Assembly: GCA_003151215.1 (NCBI GenBank)
Contig: PLXB01000163.1
Coordinates: 1 to 5,064, forward strand
Source: Ignavibacteriota bacterium
GTDB taxonomy: Bacteria; Bacteroidota; Kapaibacteriia; Palsa-1295
Direction of reading: 5' to 3'
DNA length: 5,064 bases
Under the pieces are notes generated by a model. The model was not told the DNA's origin. It was given only the letters and a program-made list of their open reading frames with translations, and made no database searches. A program made the position numbers and the translations under genes. Shown here one piece after another: positions 1 through 5,064 of the stretch (position 1 is the first letter of the stretch; each line of letters begins with the position of its first letter).

Positions 1-296
1 GCCACCATGACAAGATCAGGCTTTTCCTCAGTAAGAAGTTTTTCCATTTCGATCATCACTTTCGCGGTCTGTTCGGCGTGGGAACCTGAACCGATGCCCA
101 GAAATCGGTCAGGTTGCGGCATGTCGAGATCGCTGAAAAATACGTCCGACATATTCGCATCGTAATGCTGACCTGTATGGATAAGCATTGCATTGAACAT
201 GTCGGAAGCATGCTCACGAATCGCTCTGAGCACCGGCGCAACCTTCATGAAGTTTGGTCTTGCGCCGACAACGAGAATAATCTTTTTCTTTGTCAA
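1..296 (-). CDS. wecB: UDP-N-acetylglucosamine 2-epimerase, non-hydrolysing (WecB type), N-terminal part; runs off the left edge
   Basis: This cytoplasmic enzyme family interconverts UDP-GlcNAc and UDP-ManNAc, supplying ManNAc-derived sugars for surface polysaccharide. Only the first 98 codons lie in the window. After a short basic start (MTKKK), the sequence shows the family's N-terminal nucleotide-fold signature VVGARPNFMK (residues 9-18), then HTGQHYD (40-46), MSDVFF (49-54) and GIGSGSHAEQT (67-77), in the expected order and spacing. The start is taken as TTG at 296-294. The first in-frame ATG would remove the GARPNF motif, and the frame is closed by a TAG further upstream. No ribosome-binding site sits at normal distance; a GGAG at 321-318, inside the end of the dehydrogenase gene, is about 21 bases away, so translation may be coupled. 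The dehydrogenase stop codon is only 10 bases upstream, which argues for one operon. A WbpI-like epimerase acting on a UDP-diacetylamino-uronic acid is possible but fits the visible motifs less well. Confidence 0.9.
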   Translation of the reverse strand, partial: MTKKKIILVVGARPNFMKVAPVLRAIREHASDMFNAMLIHTGQHYDANMSDVFFSDLDMPQPDRFLGIGSGSHAEQTAKVMIEMEKLLTEEKPDLVMV

Positions 297-306
297 AGAG
301 AATTTG

Positions 307-1653
307 CTACTTATGTTCTCCTGCGCCTAAGAGTACGATCTTTTTCCGCAGTGTTTCATCGGTGATCTTTTTCGTTGCGTTGCGGGTATCGATAACGATC
401 GGCGCATTCTTTACGATAAATTCGTAGTCGTACTGAGTAGCATCGGTTGTAATGACAACAATATCACATGATCGTAATGTCTTTTCCGTAAGTTCTGTGG
501 ACGAGAGATCCTTCTCGTTAATATTCAGATTCGGGACGAACGGATCATTATAAGAAATGTGCTGCAATCCGTCTTTTACCAGAAGGTCTATCACTTTCAG
601 TGCAGGCGAATGGCGCGTATCGTCAACATCGCGTTTGAATGCAACTCCAAGTATAAGCGCTTTTACATCGGTAATGCTTTTGGGCAAATGCGCAACTTCA
701 TGGATCACCATATCACGTACATAAAATGGCATTGATTCATTAGTCTCAGCGGCAAGCGTTATAAAATTGGTTTCGAAGTCATGCGCACGCGCAAGCCAGG
801 AAAGATAGAAAGGGTCGATGAGAATGCAATGACCGCCGATTCCCGGTCCGGGATAGAAAGGCATAAAGCCGAATGGCTTTGTTGCAGCAGCTTCAACGAC
901 TTCCCACATGTTGATGCCGCCCATTCTGTCACAAAGCTTTGCAAGTTCATTGACAAGGGCAATATTTACCGAGCGAAAAATATTTTCGAGCAGCTTTTCC
1001 ATCTCTGCAACTTTCGGACTGCTGACCGGAATAACCTGAGCAATCACTTGCTCATTTGTCAGCACGGCAAGTTTCGTGCAATCCGGAGTCACTCCGCCAA
1101 CGACGATAGGTGTATTTGCCGTAGAAAATTTCTTATTGCCCGGATCAATGCGCTCAGGACTAAAGGCAAGGAAAAAATCCTTCCCTACTTTTTTTCCTGT
1201 TGCTTCGAGAATAGGCAGTACTAAGCCTTCTGTTGTATTCGGATAGGTAGTTGATTTTAAGATAATAAGCTGTCCGCTGTGTAAATTTTTTGCGATCGAT
1301 TCACTCGCACTGCGGATAAAGGAAATGTCAGGTTCTTTATTATCAGTAAATGGTGTCGGAACGCAGATATAGATAACATCAAGATCACCGGAGCCGGAAA
1401 AATCCGCTTGCGCCCGGAATATACCTTCCTTTAGCACGGAGGCAACTTCTGTATCCGGAATATCCTGAATGTAATTTTTGCCAGAAGCAAGAGATTTTAT
1501 CTTTCTTTTATCAAGATCTATTCCAATAGTTGTAAATCCTTTGAGCGCGAACTCCACAGCAAGCGGCAAACCGACATAGCCTAAGCCGACGATTCCGATC
1601 TTCGCTTTTTTCGAATTCAATTTTTCTTCAAGCGCTTTCGCGTGATCTTTCAT
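307..1653 (-). CDS. wbpA: UDP-N-acetylglucosamine 6-dehydrogenase, WbpA-type nucleotide sugar dehydrogenase
   Basis: The family oxidises C6 of a UDP-N-acetylhexosamine to the uronic acid in two NAD+-dependent steps in the cytoplasm. The N-terminal Rossmann domain has GLGYVGLP (residues 23-30), followed by CVPTP (97-101), STTYPNTTE (134-142) and FSPERIDPGN (164-173). The central helical part has EMEKLLEN (217-224) with the family's conserved Lys220 and Asn224. The catalytic loop GPGIGGHC (269-276) supplies the nucleophile Cys276. The C-terminal UDP-binding domain has GVAFKRDVDDTRHSP (336-350). The TTYPNTTE and GGHCxxIDPFYLSW patterns match Pseudomonas WbpA and Vi-antigen TviB better than E. 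coli WecC, so UDP-GlcNAc is the likelier substrate; the neighbouring 2-epimerase keeps UDP-ManNAc open. The 448-residue length is normal and the protein is intact. Leu278 stands where the family usually has Pro (GGHCIP). The ATG start leaves a 17-residue lead-in, usual for this subgroup; no Shine-Dalgarno sequence is visible. Confidence 0.92.
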   Translation of the reverse strand: MKDHAKALEEKLNSKKAKIGIVGLGYVGLPLAVEFALKGFTTIGIDLDKRKIKSLASGKNYIQDIPDTEVASVLKEGIFRAQADFSGSGDLDVIYICVPTPFTDNKEPDISFIRSASESIAKNLHSGQLIILKSTTYPNTTEGLVLPILEATGKKVGKDFFLAFSPERIDPGNKKFSTANTPIVVGGVTPDCTKLAVLTNEQVIAQVIPVSSPKVAEMEKLLENIFRSVNIALVNELAKLCDRMGGINMWEVVEAAATKPFGFMPFYPGPGIGGHCILIDPFYLSWLARAHDFETNFITLAAETNESMPFYVRDMVIHEVAHLPKSITDVKALILGVAFKRDVDDTRHSPALKVIDLLVKDGLQHISYNDPFVPNLNINEKDLSSTELTEKTLRSCDIVVITTDATQYDYEFIVKNAPIVIDTRNATKKITDETLRKKIVLLGAGEHK

Positions 1654-1851
1654 ACTACGGTGAAAATGGAGTCTGGCAAAAGGTCATAAAACAGCATTAG
1701 AAGGCAAATACTTCCCGTAACACCTAAATAGCGATTTCGAGGCAACCTCTTGATCTTATGTAACTTGACGAATAAGTGAGTAGGGTAAATTTTCGTGCCA
1801 AGTGATTTTTAATGAAGTTTCAGAGAAGTGCACTGAGATAAAAAGGGTGAA
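1654..1851. other. 198-bp gap between the mutase and dehydrogenase genes
   Basis: No coding potential that I trust. The right-hand end holds the weak hairpin with a T-run described separately. A short 4-3-4 inverted repeat (GAGG-caa-CCTC, 1739-1749) lies in the middle. I see no -35/-10 pair close to consensus on the minus strand and no ribosome-binding site before the dehydrogenase ATG. The gap is long for a tight operon, so the dehydrogenase and epimerase may have their own promoter, but I cannot place it. Confidence 0.6.
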
Positions 1852-1860
1852 TTACTTCAC
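1836..1860 (-). terminator. Weak terminator-like hairpin overlapping the mutase stop codon
   Basis: On the minus strand GTGAA (1860-1856) and TTCAC (1851-1847) form a perfect 5-bp stem around the loop GTAA, a GNRA-type tetraloop, followed by CC and five T residues. The TAA stop codon of the mutase lies in the loop. The stem is short for an intrinsic terminator, so it may only attenuate read-through, or it may be chance. Confidence 0.35.
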
Positions 1861-3201
1861 TTTCTCTAATAAACTCTCGGCCTCTTCTCGTGTCGGCGCT
1901 TCTGCAATAAGGCGGATGATCGGCTCCGTATTTGAAGGACGTACATGCAGCCAGCTTTTATCAAAGTCAAAGCGGATACCATCTTCTTCGTTGATACTTA
2001 TTGCTTCCGATAACATCTTCGATTTTACTTTATCGAGGATAGATTGCACCTGTTTCTGAGATTCCAGATCAATCTTCGATTTTACGATCTCATATTGAGG
2101 CAGTGATTTCTTTTTTGCCGAAAGGCTTGAATAGCTTGATGCGAGGTTGCTGAGAGTAAGAGCGATGGCAACGAGTGAATCTCTGCCCGTATGCACATCG
2201 GGATAGATAACTCCTCCGGAACCTTCGCCGCCGATAACGGCATGAAGTGATCTCATCTTCTTAGAAACATTGATCTCTCCGACCGGCGTACGGTGCACTG
2301 TTGCACCGAAACGCTCGGCAAGATCATCAATTGCGCGCGTCGTGGAAAGATTAACAACGATATTTTGCCCCGTTTCATAATTAAGAAGAACTTCTTCAGC
2401 AGCAAGAACGACTGTATTTTCTTCGCTGAACGGTTCTCCGTTATCCATGATGAATACACATCGGTCAGCATCGGGATCGACTGCTATTCCAAGATCGGCT
2501 TTTTCTTTCTTTACTTCTTCGCACAGTTCAGTAAGATTATGGGGCACCGGCTCGGGAGGATGCGGGAAAAGTCCCGAACCATCGGCATGAAGCGGAATAA
2601 CATCGGTGACACCGAGACGGTCAAATAATTCACGTACAATGAATGACCCCGAAGCATTTACTGCATCGAGAATGATCTTAAACTTTCGTTCACGGATCGC
2701 CTCAGTCTTTAAAAAAGGAATTGTAACGATACTATCGATATGCTGCAGTTTTACCTCATCTCCGGGGATAAGCTCACCTTGAGCACCATGATAATTTTTG
2801 ACACCCTGGTCAGCTATTTTCCACAGTGTTTCATTTTCAGCCTTATCAAGAAAAAGACCGGTTCGAGCGATAAATTTCATGCCGTTCCATTCCTGCCCGT
2901 TATGGGATGCAGTGACGGAGATGCCCCCTTTAACGGCGATATGAGTTTCTACTCCGAACATGACGGTCGGAGTCGGCGCCATCAGCAGCGCCATTACATC
3001 ACAGCCGGCATCGCGAAGGGTATCGGCTATGAGTTCGTAATATTGCTTGCCGCCCTGCCTGCCATCATAGCCGAGTGCAACGAGTCCGTTATTGCCAAGC
3101 ATAGCAGCAAAGCTTCGGGCATAGAGTTTTGCAACGTCTTCCGTAAAGCCATCGGAAGCAGTCGTGATACCGCGTAAGCCAGAGATTGAGCGAATGAGCA
3201 A
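1852..3201 (-). CDS. glmM: Phosphoglucosamine mutase-like alpha-D-phosphohexomutase
   Basis: Family members move phosphate between C6 and C1 of a hexose through a phosphoserine; GlmM makes GlcN-1-P, the precursor of UDP-GlcNAc, in the cytoplasm. The four-domain layout is complete in 449 residues. It starts with SISGLRGI (residues 5-12) and has the catalytic loop TASHNG (97-102, phosphoserine Ser99), the metal-binding loop DPDADR (242-247), the sugar-binding loop GGEGSGG (324-330) and the C-terminal phosphate-binding loop RPSNTEPIIR (421-430). The sugar loop resembles the archaeal and Bacteroidota GlmM type (GEGNGG) rather than the classical bacterial GlmM type (GEQSGH). That favours GlcN-6-P, but phosphomanno- or phosphogluco-mutase activity cannot be excluded. 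The start is TTG at 3201-3199: the frame is closed by TAA three codons upstream, and MLIRSISG matches family N-termini. There is no Shine-Dalgarno sequence, but an extended -10 promoter lies about 50 bases upstream. The two genes downstream use UDP-GlcNAc, the end product of this step. Confidence 0.9.
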   Translation of the reverse strand: MLIRSISGLRGITTASDGFTEDVAKLYARSFAAMLGNNGLVALGYDGRQGGKQYYELIADTLRDAGCDVMALLMAPTPTVMFGVETHIAVKGGISVTASHNGQEWNGMKFIARTGLFLDKAENETLWKIADQGVKNYHGAQGELIPGDEVKLQHIDSIVTIPFLKTEAIRERKFKIILDAVNASGSFIVRELFDRLGVTDVIPLHADGSGLFPHPPEPVPHNLTELCEEVKKEKADLGIAVDPDADRCVFIMDNGEPFSEENTVVLAAEEVLLNYETGQNIVVNLSTTRAIDDLAERFGATVHRTPVGEINVSKKMRSLHAVIGGEGSGGVIYPDVHTGRDSLVAIALTLSNLASSYSSLSAKKKSLPQYEIVKSKIDLESQKQVQSILDKVKSKMLSEAISINEEDGIRFDFDKSWLHVRPSNTEPIIRLIAEAPTREEAESLLEKVK

Positions 3202-3331
3202 AATGTGTTAAATAATATCGTGGTGATCAAAAAATTCGTGGCTGGGGGATGCTATTATAACATATAAAACTAAGATATGGATTTCAATTTTATAACTGAT
3301 TATCGCGAATAAACATTGCTGATACTTTTTG
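3202..3331. other. 130-bp AT-rich gap upstream of the mutase gene
   Basis: This separates the T9SS protein stop codon from the mutase TTG start. It contains the extended -10 element listed separately. I see no strong terminator hairpin after the T9SS gene, so read-through into the mutase gene remains possible. Confidence 0.6.
3254..3262 (-). promoter_or_regulatory. Extended -10 promoter (TGTTATAAT) for the mutase gene
   Basis: The minus strand reads TGTTATAAT, a perfect TATAAT -10 box preceded by the TGn extension. No good TTGACA lies 16-18 bases upstream, but extended -10 promoters tolerate that. Predicted transcription would start near 3247, giving a leader of roughly 46 bases before the TTG start. 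The main sigma factor of Bacteroidota often uses a different motif (TAnnTTTG), which I do not see here, so the call depends on the host. Confidence 0.45.
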
Positions 3332-4531
3332 TCAATGAACCACAGCTATTTTCCTAACTTCCCGATGATCTCCGGATGTAATGATCGCGAAATACACTCC
3401 GTTCGTGAGAGCTGATAGATCAAGAGAAAGTATATCTCGATCGATCTTTGAAAGGATCGTAGTACCGAATAAATTAACGATGCATGCTGAAATAGCCGCT
3501 CCGTTACAGCTTACCTGAAGATGATTAGGAGTATTCAGAATTTGTAAAGGATTTTCGGCAACCTGAACATCAGCTCCTGCAACTTGGGAATAATCGAATT
3601 GAAGATTATCGCAATAAAGGGTATCATTTGCACCATCAGATCCATAATTGATGTATGTTCCATGGTTAAGAAAAACTACTGCATAAGTTTGATCGGCGCT
3701 TGGAGAAAAGGATCCTCCTTGCTTCACATAATAGATTCCCCGATTGCTTTTACTTGTTCTCAATGAAGCACCTGGTTCAATAAATGCTGTTGTAAAGTTA
3801 TAGGTACTACTTGTTGTATAATTGCTACCGGCTTTTGCCCAAACGTAGGGATGGTACCCGGTCTCCGTACCAGTAGAAATGTAGACAGAGTCTGGTATAA
3901 CAGGCATACAGCTTACAATCATTAATTTGAATTTCTCTGTTGTCGAGCAGCCAATGCTATCAGAAACTGTAAGAGATCCCGTTTTTACACCTTCTGACGC
4001 ATAGGTAACTGACGGCGAATCCACAGTAGTCCAAACGGTATTTGCGTCCTGATCGAAGGACCAAAAATACTTCGATCCCGTAAGTTCCGATTGAGCATCC
4101 CATAACTTTATAGTTTCGCCAAGAAATCCGATTGCTCCAAAACTGGCTGTTATCCTTAAGTCTGTAACAGGTATGGGAAAGGGATAATCAAATGTTTGAA
4201 TAGACGAACTTGTATCGGAAACGGAGTAAGGATCTGTGGAGATCACACGAACACGCCAACGATCTCCGATGCCGCCAATAAAAATGGCAAATGAATCCGT
4301 GGTAGCCGTTTTGTGACCAATATTTGTGAAAGCTGTAAATGATCCGTTTCCATCAGAAAGCTGCGCGGCGAAAAAATTATCTGCTTTGAATGAGCCGCTT
4401 GATGAATATGATACCCAGATCGTATCCCTAACACACATAGTATTTTTCGAAATATTACCGACCGTAATACTTTGTGCTATGACAAAATTCAATGGAAGGA
4501 ATAATGATAAAAGTAAATAGAGATGCTTCAT
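3332..4531 (-). CDS. Secreted T9SS cargo protein with PKD-like domain and C-terminal sorting domain
   Basis: This is a 399-residue exported protein of unknown exact role, probably cell-surface or extracellular. Residues 1-19 form a signal peptide (Lys-containing start, Leu-rich core, likely cut VIA|QS). Residues about 22-113 resemble the Ig-like domain common in T9SS proteins (CVRDTIWVSYSSSG, AQLSDGNGSF, RWRVRVIS). Residues about 125-206 are PKD-like (YFWSFD, SPSVTY, LTVSDSIGC). Residues about 229-314 hold 18-19-residue degenerate repeats with no catalytic motif. Residues about 322-399 match the T9SS type A sorting domain: an ENPLQI strand, NLFGTTIL, LDLSALTNGVYF, and a basic KIAVVH end. This domain directs passage through the outer membrane and is normally removed. 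The ATG start is backed by the signal peptide and by an AAAGG seven bases upstream, the only plausible Shine-Dalgarno among these genes. It may be an adhesin or surface structural protein; that is a guess. The mutase gene follows 130 bases downstream. Confidence 0.85.
   Translation of the reverse strand: MKHLYLLLSLFLPLNFVIAQSITVGNISKNTMCVRDTIWVSYSSSGSFKADNFFAAQLSDGNGSFTAFTNIGHKTATTDSFAIFIGGIGDRWRVRVISTDPYSVSDTSSSIQTFDYPFPIPVTDLRITASFGAIGFLGETIKLWDAQSELTGSKYFWSFDQDANTVWTTVDSPSVTYASEGVKTGSLTVSDSIGCSTTEKFKLMIVSCMPVIPDSVYISTGTETGYHPYVWAKAGSNYTTSSTYNFTTAFIEPGASLRTSKSNRGIYYVKQGGSFSPSADQTYAVVFLNHGTYINYGSDGANDTLYCDNLQFDYSQVAGADVQVAENPLQILNTPNHLQVSCNGAAISACIVNLFGTTILSKIDRDILSLDLSALTNGVYFAIITSGDHREVRKIAVVH
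3590..3847 (-). repeat. Degenerate 18-19-residue protein repeats within the T9SS cargo protein
   Basis: Residues about 229-314 line up as four to five units, each with an aromatic or aliphatic strand, then a polar pair, then G-(A/S/T), then another strand: VWAKAGS, FIEPGAS, YVKQGGS, FLNHGTY and finally the weaker YCDNLQF. The key Gly falls at residues 235, 254, 272 and 291 (Leu at 310), a spacing of 18 or 19. This suggests a short beta-solenoid. The DNA itself is not visibly repeated, so the duplication, if real, is old. Confidence 0.5.
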
Positions 4532-4665
4532 ACAATAACCTTTAAGTAAATTAGCAGATTTGACTGACGATACAGACTGAAAGAATAACCAGCATGACTA
4601 CTGATTTGTTACACTACCAAATATGCGGTCTTACTGTTTACTTCTTTGAAGGAAATCGTTGAGTT

Positions 4666-4686
4666 TTATTATATTTTTTATAATAA
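4666..4686. repeat. AT-only inverted repeat with embedded TATAAT
   Basis: TTATTATA and TATAATAA form a perfect 8-bp inverted repeat around five T residues. On the minus strand it contains TATAAT (4673-4668), a possible -10 box for the T9SS gene with a leader of about 130 bases. No matching -35 box is seen. It could equally be AT-rich spacer behind the nearby hairpin. Confidence 0.3.
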
Positions 4687-4707
4687 TTCCATACTTTTAA
4701 AACACAG

Positions 4708-4736
4708 AAGTGAGGGGTAAGTCGCACCTCTCACTT
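4708..4736 (-). terminator. Probable hairpin terminator after the partial Thr-rich gene
   Basis: On the minus strand AAGTGAGAGGT pairs with ACCCCTCACTT, giving an 11-position stem with a single A-C mismatch and the 7-base loop GCGACTT, followed by the loosely T-rich CTGTGTTTT. It lies about 70 bases after the stop codon of the upstream gene. Position and stem suit a terminator; the interrupted T-run weakens the call. On the plus strand the mismatch becomes a G-U pair, but no plus-strand gene needs it. Confidence 0.5.
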
Positions 4737-4807
4737 TCATTTCCCTTTCAGAATTTTAAATTCTCCTGTCGGAATCGGCAAGCAAGTAGTGGCTCACAAA
4801 GAACCTC

Positions 4808-5064
4808 TTACTGCTGTTTCGTCACGGTGCCGCTGATAACTCCGCCGAAGGCCACGCCGATCTGTAAAGAGGAACTGCTGATAAAAGTAAGCGGACCAAG
4901 CGGTCCGGTGTTGGCAATTCCACCGCCTGCAGTTAGTCCTCTAAGCTGATTAAAAGTGACAGAGACATTAACCGGTGTAAAGTTTGGAGTCGCCTTCGGA
5001 GTGCCTGTTTTCGGATCGGTTATGGTATAGGTCACTGCAGGTGTAACGGTCAGAGTATAGGTTA
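4808..5064 (-). CDS. C-terminal end of an unrecognised, probably extracellular Thr-rich beta protein; runs off the right edge
   Basis: The frame is open from the window edge to the TAA at 4810-4808, giving the last 84 residues; an in-frame GTG at 5035 need not be the start. I do not recognise the family. The visible part is rich in Thr, Val, Gly and Ser with alternating polar and hydrophobic residues (YTLTVTP, VTYTITDP, NVSVTF, SGTVTK), as in extracellular beta-sandwich domains. Two similar strands (TYTLTV and TYTITD) occur nine residues apart. A Gly/Pro/Ser-rich middle (LTAGGGIANTGPLGPL) leads into a last hydrophobic stretch (LQIGVAFGGVISGTV). It ends TVTKQQ and lacks the T9SS sorting domain seen in the next gene. 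Being followed by a hairpin and then a T9SS gene, it probably belongs to a separate transcript. Function unknown. Confidence 0.65.
   Translation of the reverse strand, partial: TYTLTVTPAVTYTITDPKTGTPKATPNFTPVNVSVTFNQLRGLTAGGGIANTGPLGPLTFISSSSLQIGVAFGGVISGTVTKQQ

Larger units (their letters stand above)
4532..4807. other. 276-bp gap upstream of the T9SS protein gene
   Basis: This non-coding stretch lies between two minus-strand genes. From the right it holds a hairpin probably ending the upstream gene (4708-4736), an AT-only inverted repeat with an embedded TATAAT (4666-4686), then about 130 bases with no feature I can name before the ATG at 4531. The short AAAGG just upstream of that ATG is the likely ribosome-binding site. 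The near-match CATATTTG around 4610-4630 (Bacteroidota -7 motif TAnnTTTG) has no clear partner. Confidence 0.6.

Noticed and set aside
114..365. 83-codon open frame on the plus strand
   Set aside because: It crosses the epimerase/dehydrogenase junction on the opposite strand; both minus-strand frames carry clear family motifs.
781..1224. 147-codon open frame on the plus strand
   Set aside because: It lies wholly antisense to the well-supported dehydrogenase gene and its translation is Arg/His/Cys-rich with no domain pattern.
1739..1749. Small palindrome GAGG-CAA-CCTC in the gap before the dehydrogenase
   Set aside because: A 4-bp stem with a 3-base loop is expected by chance and has no adjacent T-run or promoter.
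2293..2628. 111-codon open frame on the plus strand
   Set aside because: It is a shadow of the mutase gene; the composition is not protein-like.
2740..3177. 145-codon open frame on the plus strand
   Set aside because: It is antisense to the conserved mutase catalytic region, with no recognisable motif and no ribosome-binding site.
3330..3335. Perfect TTGACA (-35 box) on the minus strand overlapping the T9SS stop codon
   Set aside because: No acceptable -10 box occurs 16-18 bases downstream (TTATTC at 17); the extended -10 further along is the better promoter.
3430..3450. Dense GATC/TCGATCGA pattern suggesting a methylation or binding site
   Set aside because: It falls inside the T9SS sorting domain coding sequence and is explained by codons for Ile-Asp-Arg-Asp.
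4710..4949. 79-codon open frame on the plus strand
   Set aside because: It runs antisense to the partial Thr-rich gene and through the hairpin; Ser/Pro/Cys-rich with no motif.

Overview
The window looks like chromosomal DNA from a bacterium of the Bacteroidota/Chlorobiota/Ignavibacteriota (FCB) group. The main evidence is a secreted protein with a signal peptide, a PKD-like domain and a C-terminal type IX secretion (T9SS) sorting domain, an export route essentially confined to that group. Further support comes from a phosphohexomutase with a SISGxRG start and a GEGSGG loop, the scarcity of clear Shine-Dalgarno sequences, two TTG starts and moderate GC content. The phylum is an inference; there is no rRNA or other marker gene here.

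Every gene I can support is on the minus strand, so in reading order the window runs from right to left. (1) At the right edge (5064-4808) is the last 84 residues of a Thr/Val/Gly-rich, probably extracellular protein that I cannot name. (2) A 276-bp gap follows, holding a terminator-like hairpin and an AT-only inverted repeat. (3) At 4531-3332 is a 399-residue T9SS cargo protein: signal peptide, Ig-like domain, PKD-like domain, a short stretch of 18-19-residue repeats, and sorting domain. (4) A 130-bp gap carries a good extended -10 promoter. (5) At 3201-1852 is a complete phosphoglucosamine/phosphohexose mutase (GlmM-like). (6) A 198-bp gap starts with a weak terminator-like hairpin that overlaps the mutase stop codon. 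(7) At 1653-307 is a complete WbpA-type UDP-GlcNAc 6-dehydrogenase. (8) Ten bases further on, running off the left edge, are the first 98 codons of a non-hydrolysing UDP-GlcNAc 2-epimerase (WecB type) with a TTG start.

The three sugar genes fit one nucleotide-sugar route. The mutase makes GlcN-1-P, the precursor of UDP-GlcNAc. The epimerase interconverts UDP-GlcNAc and UDP-ManNAc, and the dehydrogenase oxidises C6 of a UDP-HexNAc to a uronic acid. The likely product is an activated HexNAc-uronic acid (UDP-ManNAcA or UDP-GlcNAcA) for a surface polysaccharide, O-antigen or glycan linker. The T9SS protein beside them may be unrelated, or may belong to the same cell-surface programme.

I found no mobile element, CRISPR array, tRNA, rRNA or convincing new system. 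The most useful follow-ups are the repeat domain of the T9SS protein, the Pro-to-Leu change in the dehydrogenase catalytic motif, and the possible link between T9SS cargo and uronic-acid sugar synthesis.
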